Shown here: positions 18,476 through 25,417 of the stretch, piece after piece
Layout: each line of letters opens with the position of its first letter
How positions within the stretch are numbered: the first letter of the stretch is position 1
IMG/VR virus record: IMGVR_UViG_3300045116_000567
Location: 1-45,550 of that record
DNA from: a virus
Length of the DNA: 45,550 nt
Direction: 5' to 3' (one strand)
Program-made: the position numbers and the translations under genes
Notes under the pieces: model-generated
What the model saw: only the letters and a program-made list of their open reading frames with translations
Told to the model about the DNA's origin: nothing
Databases searched by the model: none

Positions 18476-19174
18476 CTATTCCCCCTCATGAAGCAATCTC
18501 TCTATCCTGGAGACCTTCTCAAGGAGATCGAAGGTCCTACTGACAGCATTCTCCGTCAGGGCGCCCTTTGTCAGAGCGGTGACCATAGCCTTCCTCTTCG
18601 GGGTGGCAACGATGGCATCGAGAATCTCCATCCTCTGCTTCTGAATCCTCTCCTTCATCCTCCACGCGGGGTGTTCAGCCAGGGTCTCCACCTCATCCCC
18701 AACATTGTTGACCATCGTCACCTGCTTCAAGAGGAGAGTCCCATCGGAGTCATGAGCCAAGCCCGAGAGGGTGAGGGAGAGACGGTAGTCCTCTATATCC
18801 AACTCGACCAGCTTCGACACGAGGGAGCGCAGGGTTGGACTCCTCTCTATCTCCCCCTCAATGTCCAACTCCTCAATGTACTCCACAAATCGGTTGTTGA
18901 TGAGGTTGACCTCGACGATACACTGTTTCCCAACGGGGAAGTTGCCACCGAGCCCGTCCTCCACCCCAATGGGACATCTCTCCACGAAGGGACACTGATT
19001 CCCGCCGCGGCAGATCATCGGGGAGAGGTAGACACCCCCCAACCTCCCGGCGAGGATGGTCCTCTCCAATCTCCCCCGGGCCGCAGGAGAGATCTCCACC
19101 CCGGAATAGTCATCGAGGACAACCCCAACAGGGCCAGAGGGGACCAGAGCACCAGGAGTCTCATCGGAAGCCAT
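18476..19174 (-). CDS. Cysteine-cluster protein, candidate small terminase subunit
   Basis: This 232-residue protein has a four-Cys cluster, ICRGGNQCPFVERCPIG then GKQC (about residues 55-84), probably binding zinc or an iron-sulfur cluster. It is followed by an all-helical region and a C-terminal helix-turn pattern (KRKAMVTALTKGALTENAVS). A similar Cys pattern is, in my memory, seen in proteins upstream of large terminases of large Gram-positive phages, sometimes labelled small terminase. This is unverified, and three genes separate it from the large terminase here. The ATG lacks an SD; TATACT lies 6 nt upstream, so the message may be leaderless. Confidence 0.55.
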   Translation of the reverse strand: MASDETPGALVPSGPVGVVLDDYSGVEISPAARGRLERTILAGRLGGVYLSPMICRGGNQCPFVERCPIGVEDGLGGNFPVGKQCIVEVNLINNRFVEYIEELDIEGEIERSPTLRSLVSKLVELDIEDYRLSLTLSGLAHDSDGTLLLKQVTMVNNVGDEVETLAEHPAWRMKERIQKQRMEILDAIVATPKRKAMVTALTKGALTENAVSRTFDLLEKVSRIERLLHEGE

Positions 19175-19189
19175 AGTGGGAGTATACAG
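19175..19189 (-). promoter_or_regulatory. Possible leaderless promoter -10 (TATACT)
   Basis: On the minus strand TATACT is followed by CCCACT and then the ATG of the gene starting at 19174. This places the expected transcription start on or next to the A of ATG. No SD-like purine run is present. A convincing -35 is not seen, though TG directly precedes the hexamer. Confidence 0.35.
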
Positions 19190-19224
19190 AATTGTAGATT
19201 AGGGAGCGAAGAGCCCCCAGAGCC

Positions 19225-19794
19225 CTAGATTCCCTGCCACGGAATAACCTCCTTGGCGGAGAAGGAGATCTTCTCCTCACAAACAAAGTCATCGACACCA
19301 AGCCGCCCCTCTATCAAAGTCTCCTCAATATCCCTGAACATGAGGATGCTATCCCCCTTCTCTCCATGGTGGCGGAGGACGAGGCTCCCCTTACCCGCCC
19401 CAAGGAGACGGGAGATGGTGTGGTGGAGGGACACCCTCTCTACAAGGGTCGTCACCGTAACCCGGACCACCGACCCGGAAAAGAATTCAAAGGACCGGAT
19501 GGCGGGGATGGGAATCCTCCCAGTGGGATCATCATCCATCTCGTGCCCATGGCCGACGAGGTATCCTGTAACCGAGGCGCCAGAGATCCCATCCCAAATC
19601 TTCTCCGGAGGAAGCTCTCTCGGTACTGGAAGACGGCGAGGACTCTTCTCCCCGGAGAAGAGGATACCCCACACACCCACCCAGAACCTCTTGAGGAGAT
19701 CCCACAATCTCCTCATCTTCCACGGGAATGTCATCCTCTTGCTAAGGAAGACACCATTGAACTCAACCTCGTCATGCGGCCTCATGTGACTCAT
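19225..19794 (-). CDS. Hypothetical protein
   Basis: This 189-residue protein has a basic, Trp-rich amphipathic N-terminal region (about 22-50, FPWKMRRLWDLLKRFWVGVW) and then a polar domain with HGHEMDDDP. Short beta-like strands alternate with basic residues, for example FFSGSVVRVTVTTLVERVS and GKGSLVLRHHGEKGD. The start is ATG with GGAAGGGCAGGG upstream. No family is recognised. The N-terminal amphipathic helix could bind membrane, but it lacks a clean hydrophobic span. Confidence 0.55.
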   Translation of the reverse strand: MSHMRPHDEVEFNGVFLSKRMTFPWKMRRLWDLLKRFWVGVWGILFSGEKSPRRLPVPRELPPEKIWDGISGASVTGYLVGHGHEMDDDPTGRIPIPAIRSFEFFSGSVVRVTVTTLVERVSLHHTISRLLGAGKGSLVLRHHGEKGDSILMFRDIEETLIEGRLGVDDFVCEEKISFSAKEVIPWQGI

Positions 19795-19808
19795 CGAACC
19801 CTGCCCTT

Positions 19809-19840
19809 CCTAGAGATCACCGGGTGACCTAGAGATCACC
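19809..19840. repeat. 13-bp direct repeat at a gene junction
   Basis: CCTAGAGATCACC occurs twice, at 19809-19821 and 19828-19840, with a 19-bp period. It spans the stop codon of the gene at 19829-20206 and the spacer before the next gene. It may simply be a slippage duplication that lengthened the spacer. Confidence 0.6.
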
Positions 19841-20206
19841 AGACGACAACCTCTCAAGACACTCACCCAACAACTCCCTTACCCTCTCCAGTCTCTCCCT
19901 CTTGAACCTCTCCAAAGCCATGGTGGAGTAACGGCACTGCTCCCCCATCTCGCTATTACGGACGAACCAAGAGAACATCTTCGTCTGCTGAGGCTCCCTC
20001 TCCAGGACCTTATGGAGCTCAAGGAGGGTCTGAAGGACCTCAGGCCTCATCAAGGACTTCAAGTGAAGCCTCAGCTCCTCCACCCAATCGAGCGGGAAGT
20101 AGTTCCCCCCGTCGAGGGAGACGACATCCTCAAGGGGGACGGAGAGGGAATCGGCCACTGCGACAACCCTCTTCAAGCACTCTGGACATAGGAGTTCCTC
20201 TCCCAT
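19829..20206 (-). CDS. Hypothetical CxxC protein
   Basis: The 125-residue reading begins MGEELLCPECLKRVVAVAD, giving one CxxC pair near the N-terminus. A further Cys lies at GEQCRYS and another at LLGECLERL, so a split zinc site is possible. The rest is helical, with leucine-rich heptads (EVLQTLLELHKVLEREPQQ). TTG codons upstream (to 20266) keep the frame open but fall in the CCTACCGG repeats. The ATG at 20206 has no SD but has TGGTACTAT 7 nt upstream, so I favour it as a leaderless start. Function unknown. Confidence 0.55.
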   Translation of the reverse strand: MGEELLCPECLKRVVAVADSLSVPLEDVVSLDGGNYFPLDWVEELRLHLKSLMRPEVLQTLLELHKVLEREPQQTKMFSWFVRNSEMGEQCRYSTMALERFKRERLERVRELLGECLERLSSGDL

Positions 20207-20222
20207 AGGAGGGATAGTACCA
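20207..20222 (-). promoter_or_regulatory. Possible leaderless extended -10 (TGGTACTAT)
   Basis: On the minus strand TGGTACTAT is followed by seven bases (CCCTCCT) and then ATG. The element matches TGnTANNNT, and its spacing would start the transcript at the initiation codon. The same extended -10 form (TGGTACACT) occurs upstream of the gene at 544. Confidence 0.4.
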
Positions 20223-20240
20223 GATCGCGGGGGGAATTCC

Positions 20241-20320
20241 GGCCTCAAAAGTCCTACCGGCCTCAAAAGTCCTACCGGGCCCTACCGGGCCCTACCAGAC
20301 CCTACCGGGCCTCACCAGAC
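20241..20320. repeat. CCTACCGGGC tandem array A
   Basis: Two 18-bp units (GGCCTCAAAAGTCCTACC, 20241-20276) run into five 10-bp units based on CCTACCGGGC (20271-20320). The array is followed by ATATATAG (20331-20338). The same decamer recurs in other intergenic gaps of the window (29.4, 36.0 and 39.4 kb, with partial copies at 27.3 and 29.8 kb). The array lies between the small heat-shock gene and the late minus-strand genes, so a protein-binding or operator role is plausible. Confidence 0.75.
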
Positions 20321-20394
20321 CCCCAGACCCATATATATAGAGGAATACAATTGTAGAGAGAGAGGAGGGGGAATACAGCCGCGGGGGAGGGGGG

Positions 20395-20736
20395 TTACTC
20401 CACCTGGATCTCCCTCTCCTCCATCGCGGGAGGGGACTTCCTCCCCATCGTAACCCTCAGGACTCCGTCACTCATCTCAGCCCTCACCGAACCCCTGTCG
20501 ATCTCTCTCCCCAGGGAGTACACCCTCCTGATATCCCTCCCCCTCCACTCCCCCTCAATGAGGAGCCTCCCCCCCTTCACCTTGACCTTGAAATCCTCTC
20601 TCCGACCGCCGGGAAGATCGAGCATCACCATGAGGAGACCATCCTCCCCCTCCGAGATCTCCCCGCGGGGGGAGTCACCTCGAGATGGGAACCAGAGATC
20701 ACCCAGGGCATCCTCAAAGAGATAGCGGAATGACAT
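20395..20736 (-). CDS. Small heat-shock protein, Hsp20/alpha-crystallin family
   Basis: This product has 113 residues from ATG with AGGAGG 6 nt upstream, which decides the start over longer readings. The alpha-crystallin domain is recognisable: LLMVMLDLPGGRREDFKVKV, GGRLLIEGEW, VYSLGREIDRGSVRAEMSDG and GVLRVTMGRKSP. These match the conserved strand pattern and the DGVL-x-V/I signature of Hsp20. A C-terminal IQV resembles the IxI/V motif that docks into the domain groove to build oligomers. Small Hsps hold unfolded proteins in solution. Phage-borne copies are known and may protect virion assembly at high temperature. It is short at both ends compared with bacterial Hsp20 (140-160 residues). 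Confidence 0.88.
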   Translation of the reverse strand: MSFRYLFEDALGDLWFPSRGDSPRGEISEGEDGLLMVMLDLPGGRREDFKVKVKGGRLLIEGEWRGRDIRRVYSLGREIDRGSVRAEMSDGVLRVTMGRKSPPAMEEREIQVE

Positions 20737-20766
20737 CCCAGACCTCCTATGGGGTCCCAAAAAGAC

Positions 20767-20785
20767 CCCCAGAAATTTTCTGGGG
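20767..20785 (-). terminator. Possible minus-strand terminator or leader hairpin
   Basis: CCCCAGA and TCTGGGG pair (7 bp). On the minus strand they are followed by GTCTTTTTGGG, which is intrinsic-terminator-like. It lies upstream of the small heat-shock gene, so it could block antisense transcription coming from the RNA locus or act as a leader for the heat-shock mRNA. The T-run is short. Confidence 0.3.
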
Positions 20786-20837
20786 AAAATTTAATCCCCC
20801 ATAGTGCCATGTCAAGGACCCCAGGGAGATTCCCCAT

Positions 20838-20980
20838 GGAGGGGGTTGCCCCACGGGGATGTCAATGGGGAGAGGGGGGACAAGCCGTAGGAAGACTTCA
20901 TGTGGAGAGGGGAGATTGCCCCATAGGAAATTCTATACGGAGAGGGGAGACAGGCCAACAGGAAGATTCATACGGAGAGG
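20838..20980 (+). repeat. Four degenerate 35-bp tandem repeats upstream of the structured RNA
   Basis: GGAGAGG-type starts occur at 20869, 20904, 20939 and 20974, exactly 35 bp apart. A related shorter unit begins at 20838. Each unit reads roughly GGAGAGGGGAGA, then GCC, then AGGAA, then ATTC and TA. GGGG and CCCC segments inside units can pair (for example GGGGAGATTGCCCC). The repeats directly precede the first strong hairpin of the RNA locus, which suggests a promoter, processing or binding array belonging to it. Confidence 0.7.
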
Positions 20981-20990
20981 GGGGTAGTGA

Positions 20991-22140
20991 GTCATTCCTC
21001 GGCCCTTCTGGCTCCAACTTTGTGTGTTCGGAGCCCCCGGGGTTGAGGAGTGACTCTGGGTTACCTCGCCCATAAGAGGTAGGGTTCCACTCAGTAACAC
21101 TGGGTGGTGCCTCGAGTACGCTACGGAGTGTCGTGAGACACCCTGTACTTGAGGTAAGTCCTTCAGCCTCGAAAGAGTAGGCCCCTCAAGCCTGCTTGCT
21201 GCTGGATAACCCGGGGAAATCACTCAGTGAAAAGTCCTTGTGGCGAAATAACTGAGGTTGTCTGGCTCTGCTGGACAGTTTTCCTCCCCTCAGACCGTAC
21301 AGAGGGAAATACTGAGTTGACGCTGTGGAAGTGGGTGAAAAAGACTTCTGCCTGCCGCGGGTAGGTACAGAAGGAAAGTAACCCACGCAATGGCAGGATG
21401 TGACTGCCGCGGAGATGCTCTCCACCACCACAGTGTAGTACGGACGTGCTCCTCGTTGTGCCCCGTGCGTCGAGGGCTGGAGTACGTAGTAGGTGAGGGA
21501 TGAAGGGGTGAGACCCCAGTCCCTCACAAATGCTATGCGCCCGGCCAGAAACGGTCCGTATGGATCGGAACCTGGTAGCGAGGAGGAGAGTGGCAGGGTC
21601 CGTTCAACCCGTTCCTCCTACCGTCAGCGTGAAATGAAGACGCCCAGCAGGTGCGCGCATGGTGCCTGTTCTGGGTGAGACCACTCGTTCCACAATGGAA
21701 CATCCCAGGAACTCTGTGACCCACATGGCAGGAGGGAAAGGGATGCAGGCCCAGCAATGGGCCTTCACCGTTGCGGCTGAGGAAGGTGTTACAGCCGCCT
21801 AGAGGGAACGTAAATAACTAAACACCGTACCCCCCAGCGAACGGTCTTCGAAAGGAGACCGTGTCCCGCCCGCAAAGATGCCCGACATACCGGGGCATGG
21901 CGGGATGTATGCTGGGGTCAACTCTCTCCCCTAGGGAAGTCCCCCTCTGGGTCCCCTGGGGGGAGAGGACCATGAAGTCCTTCCATCTGCCCCCACAGCG
22001 GGGGAATGGAACGCTTGGTTTACCAGGCGAGGGGTGCAAAGGCCCCAGGAAGGACACTCCATAGGCCGTGTAGTGGCCACCCACTAGGGCAGGCGGTGGG
22101 TAAAAGTGGGCCTGCTTCTCCAACGGAGTGTCGGGGGTAT
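20991..22140 (+). ncRNA. Large structured non-coding RNA candidate (about 1.1 kb)
   Basis: No convincing reading frame covers this stretch, yet it is dense in plus-strand hairpins. Clear stems are 20991-21000 with 21045-21054 (10 bp), 21062-21067/21076-21081, 21087-21095/21099-21107, and 21110-21119/21145-21154 enclosing GTGTC-GUGA-GACAC. Others are 21331-21336/21381-21386 enclosing two further stems, 21444-21452/21479-21487, 21493-21500/21520-21527, 21648-21654/21662-21668, 21687-21692/21696-21701 and 21748-21753/21758-21763 closed by GCAA. Toward the 3' side are 21773-21779/21792-21798, 21841-21847/21856-21862, 21924-21931/21960-21967 and 22053-22060/22125-22132. Several pairs contain G-U wobbles, as expected of selected RNA. 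GNRA loops fix the plus strand. Size and phage context resemble GOLLD/ROOL-type RNAs. The exact ends are uncertain. Confidence 0.75.
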
Positions 22141-22191
22141 CACTCTGTAAACTACCCCTTCCTAAATGTTCTAAACCAAATCGTCTTTTTC

Positions 22192-22214
22192 GCCGGGCAA
22201 GGAAAGAGCCCGGC
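22192..22214 (+). promoter_or_regulatory. 5' leader hairpin just upstream of an SD
   Basis: GCCGGGC and GCCCGGC form a perfect 7-bp stem with a 9-nt purine loop, ending 6 nt before AAAGGAGG of the gene at 22233. TCTTTTT precedes it. The same layout recurs before the genes at 27398 and 35292, so it may stabilise or mark the 5' ends of these mRNAs or be an RNA-processing site. Confidence 0.5.
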
Positions 22215-22232
22215 ACAGAAAGGAGGCCAGCA

Positions 22233-22685
22233 ATGGCCTTCGACAACACCGTGTTCGAGGCGTTCGCGTCGTACAACGGCGGAGGGGGGTTCCTGACCCT
22301 CCTCCTCGTCGTCATCGCCCTGGCGGCCATCCTGGTCGCTGGGGTGGTTGTGACCTGGGCCCGGTCGGTCCTTCTGGCCCGCCGGGTCCTGCTCTCCTCA
22401 TCGGAGAAGGACCTCATCGAGGGCTGGATCCGAGAGGAGGAGGACGAGGTCGTCACCCCCGAGGTGGCGGCCACGTTCTCCTCTGAGGAACAGGCGGTGT
22501 GGGAGGGTCTCCTCGATGGGGCAACCGAGGAGCAGGCCTGGCTTCTCGACGCCATCCAGGCGACCCTGGAGGGTCTGGACGAACTCTTCGTCCGGATCCT
22601 CGCTCCCGCCCCCTGGTCCCCCTCCCAGGCGCGGCGTAAGGCCCGCCTGGCAGAGATTAGGCGACAGTACGTCGCCGTCGGCTAG
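22233..22685 (+). CDS. Single-pass membrane protein of unknown function
   Basis: The 150-residue product starts at ATG with AAAGGAGG 8 nt upstream. Residues about 17-45 are a strong membrane helix (FLTLLLVVIALAAILVAGVV), followed by a basic stretch (RSVLLARR). An acidic cytoplasmic-type domain (EGWIREEEDEVVTPEVAATF) and a basic C-terminus (RRKARLAEIRRQYV) follow. The positive-inside rule places the C-terminal domain in the cytoplasm. It is the first protein gene after the structured RNA. No enzyme motif or family is recognised. Confidence 0.7.
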   Translation: MAFDNTVFEAFASYNGGGGFLTLLLVVIALAAILVAGVVVTWARSVLLARRVLLSSSEKDLIEGWIREEEDEVVTPEVAATFSSEEQAVWEGLLDGATEEQAWLLDAIQATLEGLDELFVRILAPAPWSPSQARRKARLAEIRRQYVAVG

Positions 22686-22721
22686 TCCCCCCCGGTCCTG
22701 AGCAAGACCAAAAAAGGCTCC

Positions 22722-22786
22722 ATCCCCTTAACCCCCCATCCTGGGTTCTAAAGGCCCAGCAGGAAAATGGTTTCCTGAGTGGGGAT
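22722..22786 (+). ncRNA. Three-way-junction RNA element in an intergenic gap
   Basis: ATCCCC (22722-22727) pairs with GGGGAT (22781-22786), enclosing two perfect hairpins: CTGGG/CCCAG (22741-22745 with 22755-22759) and CAGGAAA/TTTCCTG (22760-22766 with 22771-22777, loop ATGG). The gap between the flanking genes is 163 nt. It is not a tRNA: no TTCRA-type loop exists. It may be a leader element of the gene at 22849 or a small RNA. Confidence 0.4.
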
Positions 22787-22848
22787 AGAGGGATTCTGGT
22801 TGAGGGAAGAAGTTCCCCCCCGCGGCCAGAAGAAAAGGAGGAAGCGCC

Positions 22849-23058
22849 ATGTTGCGGCGCCAGTTCCACGTCCTCCGCGAGTCGGCTCGCAGGGTCTCCG
22901 TCCCCATCAGGGGACAGATTGAGACCCTCGCCGAGCTGGACTCGGCGGAGGGGTCCCGGTTCTTCCGGGTTCTCAGAGAGGGTCCCTTGACCCTCTCTTT
23001 GGACTCGGAAGAGGTGGTCGGGGTCTGCCGGGTGAACCGGCGAGATCTCGGCTACTAA
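22849..23058 (+). CDS. Small basic hypothetical protein
   Basis: A 69-residue protein with AAAAGGAGG 7 nt before the ATG. It is Arg/Glu/Leu-rich (MLRRQFHVLRESARRVSVPI) with a beta-like second half (PLTLSLDSEEVVGVCRVNRR) and no membrane helix. Followed within 15 nt by a tRNA-like element. No family recognised. Confidence 0.65.
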   Translation: MLRRQFHVLRESARRVSVPIRGQIETLAELDSAEGSRFFRVLREGPLTLSLDSEEVVGVCRVNRRDLGY

Positions 23059-23071
23059 GAGCCGGGTCCAA

Positions 23072-23138
23072 GTCACAGGCTCGAGGGTGAGACCCTCTCG
23101 AAAGGAGGGTAGGCAGGTTCGATCCCTGCTCTGTGACC
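23072..23138 (+). tRNA. Short tRNA-like element, Phe-type anticodon GAA
   Basis: A T-arm (GCAGG-TTCGATC-CCTGC, 23113-23129) and a perfect anticodon arm (CCCTC-TCGAAAG-GAGGG, 23093-23109, anticodon GAA) are present. An acceptor stem TCACAGG/TCTGTGA (23073-23079 with 23130-23136) is extended by a G-C pair, the G(-1):C73 feature typical of tRNA-His. The D region is only 13 nt (CTC-GAGGGT-GAG), the variable loop is 3 nt and position 33 is C instead of U. About 66 nt is short for a bacterial tRNA, so it may be degenerate or a tRNA mimic. Confidence 0.45.
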
Positions 23139-23435
23139 TAATTCCTCTCTCACTTCTTTCCTTCCCCTAGATGGGGTGGTGGAGCCACTGCCCTGGTAGG
23201 TGAGATTCTCCTCATTCCTAGTCGCGGGAAATGACTTCCCCCGGCGCAAGAGAGAATTCTCCCCTGCCAGGAAATCTGGTGGTCCGAGGTTCAAACCCCC
23301 GGAAGAAGAGAGAAAGATCTCCTGAGCACGAGACTAAAAGGCTAAGTAGGGGAATGTCTCCCCCGCGCCCCAAGAGACTCCGCTTCCGGTCGAATGGGGT
23401 TCAAAGGAGGAAAGGAAGCCAAGAAGGAGTGCCCC
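23139..23435 (+). other. Non-coding gap with a T-arm-like segment
   Basis: No gene is convincing here. A tRNA T-arm-like hairpin (CGAGG-TTCAAAC-CCCCG, 23285-23301, one A-C mismatch), a CCAG/CTGG hairpin just upstream and a GAGAATTCTC palindrome (about 23252) are visible. They do not assemble into a full cloverleaf. An ATG at 23394 is in frame with the next gene but lacks an SD. Confidence 0.4.
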
Positions 23436-23990
23436 ATGGCACACCAAGACTGTATCCCCGCCAACGTTCTAAACCGTCGTGTCCAGGAGCAGGACCGAGC
23501 CATGAGCCCGGCCCAGAAGGCCCGGGCCAAGGCCCTCAGGGAGAAGGAGGTCAGGAAGGTCACCTTCAGGAAGGAGGTGGAGGCCTACCTGGAGAGGAAG
23601 GCCAAGGCCTCTCCACCCCTCAGCAAGGAGGATGCGGAGAGGAGGTTCTTCTCTACCCCCTCCCCCGAGGGGAAGAGGAGGCAGATGCTCCTCAACCGGG
23701 AGGAGTCCCGGGTCAGGGGAGACCTCCGGGTCCTCCCCTTCGAGGGGGTTCTGGCCTCCATGAAGGAGGCCAAGGACCTGGAGGCCTTCGGGCTCCGGGT
23801 CCACCTCCAGGCGGAGAAGATCCGCCAGGAGAGGAACCTCCAGGAGGAGTTCCGGCTCCTCCTTGAGCAGGCCCCCCCGGAGACCATCCGGGCGGCCTTG
23901 GAGCTGGGAGGGGTCGACCTCTCCCAGGAACTGTCCCCGGAGCTGTTGGAGAGGCTCCAGGAGGCCGTGGAGGTGGCCCTGGACCTCTAG
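23436..23990 (+). CDS. Charged coiled-coil hypothetical protein
   Basis: The 184-residue product starts at the ATG with AAGGAGTG 4 nt upstream; an in-frame ATG 14 codons earlier has no SD. It is extremely Lys/Arg/Glu-rich and mostly helical (KARAKALREKEVRKVTFRKE, then LQAEKIRQERNLQEEFRLLL). The acidic C-terminus (PELLERLQEAVEVALDL) suggests coiled coils. A single MAHQDC Cys lies at the N-terminus. No motif identifies a role. Confidence 0.65.
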   Translation: MAHQDCIPANVLNRRVQEQDRAMSPAQKARAKALREKEVRKVTFRKEVEAYLERKAKASPPLSKEDAERRFFSTPSPEGKRRQMLLNREESRVRGDLRVLPFEGVLASMKEAKDLEAFGLRVHLQAEKIRQERNLQEEFRLLLEQAPPETIRAALELGGVDLSQELSPELLERLQEAVEVALDL

Positions 23991-24005
23991 GACCCAGGGG
24001 AACCC

Positions 24006-24206
24006 ATGACCCAGAGGGGACTCTGGGCCGTGGGGTTCTTCTTCCCCGGCGAGGGAGGGAATTCGGTGCGGCAGGAGGACGACCAGAATATGGTCATTTC
24101 CCGCTGCGCTGGGTGTCCCCGCCTCTTCCCGGAGGTAGTCTGTCCCCGGCGGGAGTGCCGCTTCGAGAGGGAGCTGAAAGAGGCTCCCATCTGGGGCGGG
24201 AGGTAG
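24006..24206 (+). CDS. Small Cys-rich, probable zinc-binding protein
   Basis: The 66-residue reading carries four cysteines in RCAGC and CPRRECRF (CxxC plus CxxxxC), a likely single zinc site in the C-terminal half. CAGGGGAAC precedes the ATG. A shorter start at 24090 (MVISRCAGC) behind GGAGGACG would give just the zinc domain. Codon use is like the neighbours throughout, so the longer form is kept. Confidence 0.55.
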   Translation: MTQRGLWAVGFFFPGEGGNSVRQEDDQNMVISRCAGCPRLFPEVVCPRRECRFERELKEAPIWGGR

Positions 24207-24345
24207 AGGAATCACAATGAACTCTCCCCATCACGGGAAATCCTCTCTCACTCAGAGCACGGAGAAGAGGGGAATGCCCTTCAACGGGGAAGAGAATCCT
24301 ACTGGGTTTGAGGTCAAGGGGTTGAGAACCCCAAAGGAGGAAAAG

Positions 24346-24744
24346 ATGACGAAGACTGTGTACATCGGTGAGAGGGCCCTCATCAAGGCCCTCCAGGACC
24401 AAGGCGGGCCCGACGCCCGCGGGATCGACTGGGGAAGGGTGATCTCCCCGGCAATCACCTATCGCAACACCCAGGAGAGCGACACTATCCTGGGGCTGGA
24501 GTTGGGGAGGCTCCTCTCCCTCCTCCGCAACTGTGGGAGTGTGGAGGCTCCCATCATCGACTGGAGGGACATCGTGTCCCAGCTCCTCCCCGAGGAGTCC
24601 AGCGGGGACACGGTAGGGGAATACTGGGATGACCTTCTCTCCCAGGCCATCGGGGATGAGAGTCTCCGGTGTAACCGGAGGGAGTCACCGTGCGGGGATG
24701 GGAACTGTCCCGCGCGGCATGGCTGCCACTCCTACGGGAGGTAG
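24346..24744 (+). CDS. Hypothetical protein with C-terminal Cys cluster
   Basis: The 132-residue product has ATG behind AAAGGAGG. A helical body (ALIKALQDQ, LGRLLSLLRNCG, WRDIVSQLLPEES) leads to a C-terminal four-Cys cluster, CNRRESPCGDGNCPARHGC, presumably metal-binding. The 139-nt leader contains a GGGGTTGAGAACCCC hairpin directly before the SD. An in-frame ATG at 24217 exists but lacks an SD. Function unknown. Confidence 0.65.
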   Translation: MTKTVYIGERALIKALQDQGGPDARGIDWGRVISPAITYRNTQESDTILGLELGRLLSLLRNCGSVEAPIIDWRDIVSQLLPEESSGDTVGEYWDDLLSQAIGDESLRCNRRESPCGDGNCPARHGCHSYGR

Positions 24745-24749
24745 CCAGG

Positions 24750-24914
24750 ATGAAGTTCCGAAACTACTCCCGTATCTCGGGAGAGAGGCGCTCCGTGGAA
24801 AGGACCTCCTGGGAGGAGATGATCCTCCAGGCTCAGCAGGAGGTCGAAGAGCTGGTGCGCTCCAGGAGGTTTGACCTCCGGAAGAAGGAGAAGGCTAGCC
24901 GCCGCAACGGCTAG
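24750..24914 (+). CDS. Small basic hypothetical protein
   Basis: A 54-residue protein, MKFRNYSRISGERRSVERTS onward, with GGGAGG 8 nt before the ATG. It is helical, rich in Arg, Glu and Lys, and ends KKEKASRRNG. It may bind nucleic acid by charge alone. It starts 5 nt after the previous stop, inside the same operon. Confidence 0.6.
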   Translation: MKFRNYSRISGERRSVERTSWEEMILQAQQEVEELVRSRRFDLRKKEKASRRNG

Positions 24915-24923
24915 GAGATCACT

Positions 24924-25127
24924 ATGAACTCCATCTGGAATCTCGTCTCCTCCATGGTGGAGGGAAAGTCGGTGGAGATCGTCTCCAAAGCCCCCTGCTT
25001 TGAGATCCTCCACGGGCAGGTTCTCTCCATCGAGAAGGAGAGCGGTGGGAGGAACCCCCTCCACCTCAACCTGGTGGTACTCCTGGACGATGGAACGTAC
25101 AGGGAGTGCTACTGCCAGGCAAGGTGA
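24924..25127 (+). CDS. Small hypothetical protein
   Basis: 67 residues with TAGGAGATC before the ATG. The pattern SVEIVSKAPCFEILHGQVLS then LHLNLVVLLDDGTYRECYC suggests a small beta-barrel, resembling the strand rhythm of OB or SH3-like folds. Two Cys lie in CYC near the C-terminus. No named family is recognised. Confidence 0.6.
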   Translation: MNSIWNLVSSMVEGKSVEIVSKAPCFEILHGQVLSIEKESGGRNPLHLNLVVLLDDGTYRECYCQAR

Positions 25128-25135
25128 GGAAAAAG

Positions 25136-25417
25136 ATGATGGAAAAGAAGACAGTGGCGACCCCCCTCGCGGGGGACCTCTTCAAGGTGGAGGTTGCAGG
25201 CCTCCACGTCGTCCTCACCCTCGAGGAGATGAAGAAGGCAACCTCCGCTATGGAGGCTGCCCTTACCTTCCACTCCATGGAGGGTTCCCCCGGGGGAGAG
25301 GACAGCGACCCCCCCAGGGACCCCGACCCCTGGACCTGGGATAAGATAGATGCCCGGGAGGTCCGGGCTATCCTAGAGAGGGGAGTAAGCCTCTACAACG
25401 AGGAGGACTCCCAATGA
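25136..25417 (+). CDS. Hypothetical protein, possible paralogue of the gene at 25846
   Basis: 93 residues from the first of two adjacent ATGs behind GAGGAAAAAG. The N-terminal half (ATPLAGDLFKVEVAGLHVVL, then TLEEMKKATSAME) matches the pattern of the protein at 25846 (VTPAGESFKVTIREEWEKAA), so the two may be diverged duplicates. The C-terminal half differs: it is acidic and Pro-rich, with WTWDKIDAREVRAILERGVS. It ends in an ATGA overlap with the next gene. Confidence 0.6.
   Translation: MMEKKTVATPLAGDLFKVEVAGLHVVLTLEEMKKATSAMEAALTFHSMEGSPGGEDSDPPRDPDPWTWDKIDAREVRAILERGVSLYNEEDSQ

Noticed and set aside
17654-19228. A 524-residue plus-strand frame opposite the exonuclease-kinase gene
   Set aside because: It spans two minus-strand genes and their junction, is Pro/Gly/Leu-rich and lacks an SD; typical antisense shadow of GC-rich codons.
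20991-22140. Group I or II intron, RNase P RNA or tmRNA as the identity of the structured RNA
   Set aside because: Flanks are non-coding, so there are no exons to join. I find no RNase P core motif (GAGGAAAGUC), no tRNA-like ends with a resume codon frame, and no group II domain V-like end.
21818-22555. A 245-residue minus-strand frame across the structured RNA region
   Set aside because: It is low-complexity Ser/Arg/Pro-rich, crosses from the RNA locus into the gene at 22233 on the other strand, and has no SD; the stems there favour RNA.
23230-23310. A second tRNA ending in the TTCAAAC loop at 23290
   Set aside because: The T-stem has a mismatch, and no matching 7-bp acceptor lies at a normal distance (nearest complement is about 140 nt upstream).
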